Source of the DNA: SAT2750 sp964476375
GTDB taxonomy: Bacteria > Planctomycetota > Planctomycetia > Pirellulales > Pirellulaceae
Length of the DNA stretch: 14,784 nucleotides
Assembly (NCBI GenBank): GCA_964476375.1
Contig: CAYYZW010000117.1
Location: forward strand, 1 to 14,784
Reading direction: 5' to 3'
The notes under the pieces were generated by a model. The model saw only the letters and a list, made by a program, of their open reading frames with translations. It was not told the DNA's origin and did not search any database. Positions 12,678 to 14,784 of the stretch are shown in pieces (positions within the stretch are counted from its first letter, which is position 1; the number at the start of each line of letters is the position of its first letter). Position numbers and translations under genes: made by a program.

Positions 12678-13817
12678 ATGAAACCTGGAAGACATGTTTC
12701 CCGGTGGGGAGTGCTGGTGATCCTGTTGTTTTCTGTTCCATGTGCCCAGGTTGTCGGGCAGCAGCGCTGGCTTCCGAAAGCCGGGTATGGACTGATGTTT
12801 CATTATCAGGCCTTCAAGAACCACTCTCCCGAATCCTATAACCGGGCGATCGACTCCTTTGACGTGGGCCGGTTTGCCGATGCGGTGAAGAGTACCGGGG
12901 CTGGTTATGTCATTTTCGTTGCCGGCCAGCACTGGGGGAAATACTGTGCGCCCAACAGCGCCTACGAGAAGCTGCTGGGGGTGGACAATGGCACCTGGAC
13001 ATCCAGGCGTGACTTGCTGATGGAGATTGGCAAGGCCCTGGCGGCGCGGGACATCAAGCTGATCATCTACATGACGGCGCGGGCACCGATGCGGCACTAC
13101 AAGATCATCGCGGCGATGGAAGATGCACTGCCGACGATTGACGGCAAGCCGGCCGGTCCCAACGTCAACCCGCTTTCCCATCCACGCAAGGTGAAGGGTT
13201 TCGTGCGGAGCGAAAACCAGCCGCCGCCTCCAGCATTCCTTAAAAACTGGGGGGATGTCTGTGGAGAATGGTCGATGCGTTATGGCGAGCTTGTCTCGGG
13301 CTGGTGGTTTGACGGCTACAAGATGGAAATGAAGGATGCCTACGAGGATCTGAAAAAGGAAAAATACAATATCGATACCTGGGTTGCGGCGGTGCGGTCC
13401 GGTAATCCCAGGGCGGAACTGGCCTTTAATGCCGGTGCCCACCCGATTCTCTCGCTCTGTACCAACGGGAAATTATGCCCGCACCAGACGTTTACCTCTG
13501 GAGAAAACCACGAGTTCTACCAGAAAACCAAGAAGGGACTGGGGAAAGCCCTGACCCCCAGCAACTTCCCGGCGCCGGAAGGGGTTGCCTGGCACCTGTT
13601 GTTGCCTGTCGGTGCGGGCTGGGGGGCAGGGGATGAATCCAGGTTTGAGCTGAAAACGCTCACCGACCGGATCGACCTGATTAATGCGGAAGGGGGCGCG
13701 GTGACGCTGGATGTGCCGATCGCCGAGAACGGCACGATCCCGGTCGGTATCCTCAAAGTTCTCCAGCAGCTGGGCAAGGGAAAAGAGCAACTGACCGACG
13801 GTGAACGGTCTTACTGA
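12678..13817 (+). CDS. Secreted GH29-like (alpha-L-fucosidase-like) glycosidase
   Basis: A 379-residue protein with the layout of an alpha-L-fucosidase (GH29) catalytic barrel. A signal peptide covers about residues 1-28 (M-K-P-G-R-H, then G-V-L-V-I-L-L-F-S-V-P, ending V-V-G-Q). Family-like features are G-Y-G-L-M-F-H-Y (about 37-43), F-D-V-G-R-F-A-D-A-V-K-S-T-G-A-G-Y-V-I-F (61-80) and W-W-F-D212-G, where fucosidases have the nucleophile Asp. The end is G-G-A-V-T-L-D-V-P-I-A-E-N-G-T-I-P (339-355), then L-x-x-L-G, as in GH29. The usual K-H-H-D-G-F motif is replaced by A-G-Q-H-W-G (82-87), so the substrate may differ and GH29 membership is remote. There is no extra C-terminal domain; relatives are often 450 residues or longer. 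The second of two adjacent ATGs is used (AAGGAAAG just upstream); a TTG at 12612 is rejected. The SGNH gene follows 32 bases downstream. Confidence 0.75.
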   Translation: MKPGRHVSRWGVLVILLFSVPCAQVVGQQRWLPKAGYGLMFHYQAFKNHSPESYNRAIDSFDVGRFADAVKSTGAGYVIFVAGQHWGKYCAPNSAYEKLLGVDNGTWTSRRDLLMEIGKALAARDIKLIIYMTARAPMRHYKIIAAMEDALPTIDGKPAGPNVNPLSHPRKVKGFVRSENQPPPPAFLKNWGDVCGEWSMRYGELVSGWWFDGYKMEMKDAYEDLKKEKYNIDTWVAAVRSGNPRAELAFNAGAHPILSLCTNGKLCPHQTFTSGENHEFYQKTKKGLGKALTPSNFPAPEGVAWHLLLPVGAGWGAGDESRFELKTLTDRIDLINAEGGAVTLDVPIAENGTIPVGILKVLQQLGKGKEQLTDGERSY

Positions 13818-13849
13818 CGACCGCCATCGGTAAAAAGGAGAAACAGGAT

Positions 13850-14784
13850 ATGTGGCCATGCAAGAGAGTGACGTTGTTGCTGGCACTGGGTCTGTGCACC
13901 TGCCTGACGGCCGATGCCCAGCAGAAAGAGGGTGGCAGCCTGGTCACGGTCGAGGGCCTGGTGATTCCTCGTGATGACGATGGCATGTATGTCCGTAATC
14001 CGGACGGCCAGTTCGAGATCGAATGGACGGAAAAGACCGAGGTTGCCCTGGAAGTCAACACGCGACTTTTTAAGGGCCTTGAGCGAGGTGTGCTGCATTA
14101 CCAGGTCCATTCATCGCCCGAGGTGATCGATTTTCCCATTCCCGCGGGCCCGGTCACGGGGATCATCACGCTTCGCGGCGGCAACCGTGTTGATAACGCG
14201 TTGAAGGTCGCCCGGGAGGAGAACTGGATCCCGGAAGTTGGACTGGTACTGCGGTTTGGTGAAAAGCCTGCCGAGCAGCTTCCGACCCGTGACGATCCGC
14301 GTTTTGTCGGCCTCTGGGATCCCACCAGCAGCCCACGCACGTTGAGTATCCAGGGCACAAGGTACGAGGTCTCGCTCAAGAAAGGGGGCCAGACCAGGGC
14401 CTTGCTCTTTAACATGCTCGGCCCCGGCGACTGCAAGCCGTTCGTGAACCGGGCCCGCGTGATCGGTCAGCAGGATGGTGAGAAGATCCTTGCCAGCCAG
14501 ATTCACCTGCACCCCATCGGGGACCAGGCCGCCAGTGACGACCCGCGCCTGCCACGTTACCTGTTCATCGGCGACTCGATTTCCGGGAATTACAATAATG
14601 GCCTCCGCTCGGCACTGGAGGGGACGTTGAATATTCATCATCCGCCGACCAACTGTGGGCCTTCCGGGAAAGGGAAGAGCAGCATTGTTCACTGGCTTGG
14701 CGCCTACCAGGAGAAGGGCCGTGGCTGGGACGTGATCTCCTTTAACTTTGGGCACTGGGATGCCGGCAGCGACAAGGCCAGCTA
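13850..14784 (+). CDS. Secreted SGNH/GDSL hydrolase, 3' end beyond window
   Basis: The frame runs open from the ATG at 13850 to the window end (311 full codons). The start is well supported by AAGGAG at 13835-13840, nine bases before the ATG, and by a signal peptide (M-W-P-C-K-R-V, a Leu-rich run, L-T-A-D-A-Q, cleavage near 23). Residues 24 to about 230 form a region I cannot assign; it may be a beta-rich accessory domain. The SGNH part begins at Y-L-F-I-G-D-S243-I-S-G-N-Y, with S243 the predicted nucleophile (block I). A Gly in T-N-C-G270 may be block II, and F-N299-F-G-H-W-D gives the block III oxyanion Asn. The catalytic Asp-His block would be downstream. Such enzymes remove acyl or acetyl groups from carbohydrates; similar N-F-G-x-x-D forms are common in planctomycetes. 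It is probably co-transcribed with the GH29-like gene. Confidence 0.85.
   Translation, partial: MWPCKRVTLLLALGLCTCLTADAQQKEGGSLVTVEGLVIPRDDDGMYVRNPDGQFEIEWTEKTEVALEVNTRLFKGLERGVLHYQVHSSPEVIDFPIPAGPVTGIITLRGGNRVDNALKVAREENWIPEVGLVLRFGEKPAEQLPTRDDPRFVGLWDPTSSPRTLSIQGTRYEVSLKKGGQTRALLFNMLGPGDCKPFVNRARVIGQQDGEKILASQIHLHPIGDQAASDDPRLPRYLFIGDSISGNYNNGLRSALEGTLNIHHPPTNCGPSGKGKSSIVHWLGAYQEKGRGWDVISFNFGHWDAGSDKAS

Overview
The window is GC-rich DNA that reads as Planctomycetota (possibly a related PVC-group bacterium). The evidence is the gene families present: several formylglycine-type sulfatases, a DUF1549/DUF1553 protein next to a Tat-exported DUF1501 protein, a cytosolic WD40 protein in the same operon, an exported Gfo/Idh/MocA oxidoreductase, and GH29-like and SGNH hydrolases with signal peptides. 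No rRNA, tRNA, CRISPR array, transposase or phage gene was seen. Coding density is very high; no gap exceeds about 140 bases.

Left part, plus strand (1-4749): the 3' end of a sulfatase, then a likely operon of DUF1549/DUF1553 protein, DUF1501 protein and WD40 protein. The last two share an ATGA overlap. A GC-rich palindrome plus T-run follows and is the best terminator candidate in the window. Next on the same strand (4864-8846) are a PfkB-family (adenosine-kinase-like) sugar/nucleoside kinase and, 17 bases later, a 994-residue protein made of two complete sulfatase domains in tandem. Both domains keep the C-x-P-S-R formylglycine site and the metal-binding residues. Codon choice differs between the two halves, so the gene looks like a fusion.

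Middle part, minus strand (8854-12545), read right to left: an exported Gfo/Idh/MocA oxidoreductase, a cassette of three tightly packed small membrane proteins of unknown function with its own candidate promoter and palindrome, a YaaA peroxide-stress protein, and a GNAT acetyltransferase. The GNAT gene runs convergently into the double sulfatase with only 7 bases between stop codons.

Right part, plus strand (12678-end), divergent from the oxidoreductase: a secreted GH29-like (alpha-L-fucosidase-like) protein and the start of a secreted SGNH/GDSL hydrolase with a long N-terminal region. This last gene runs off the window.

Inferred overall role: several exported activities (sulfate ester removal, glycoside cleavage, deacylation, sugar oxidoreduction) fit breakdown of a sulfated, acylated, possibly fucose-containing polysaccharide. 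Housekeeping or stress genes (PfkB kinase, YaaA, GNAT) are interspersed. The least explained parts are the three-gene membrane cassette and the double sulfatase.
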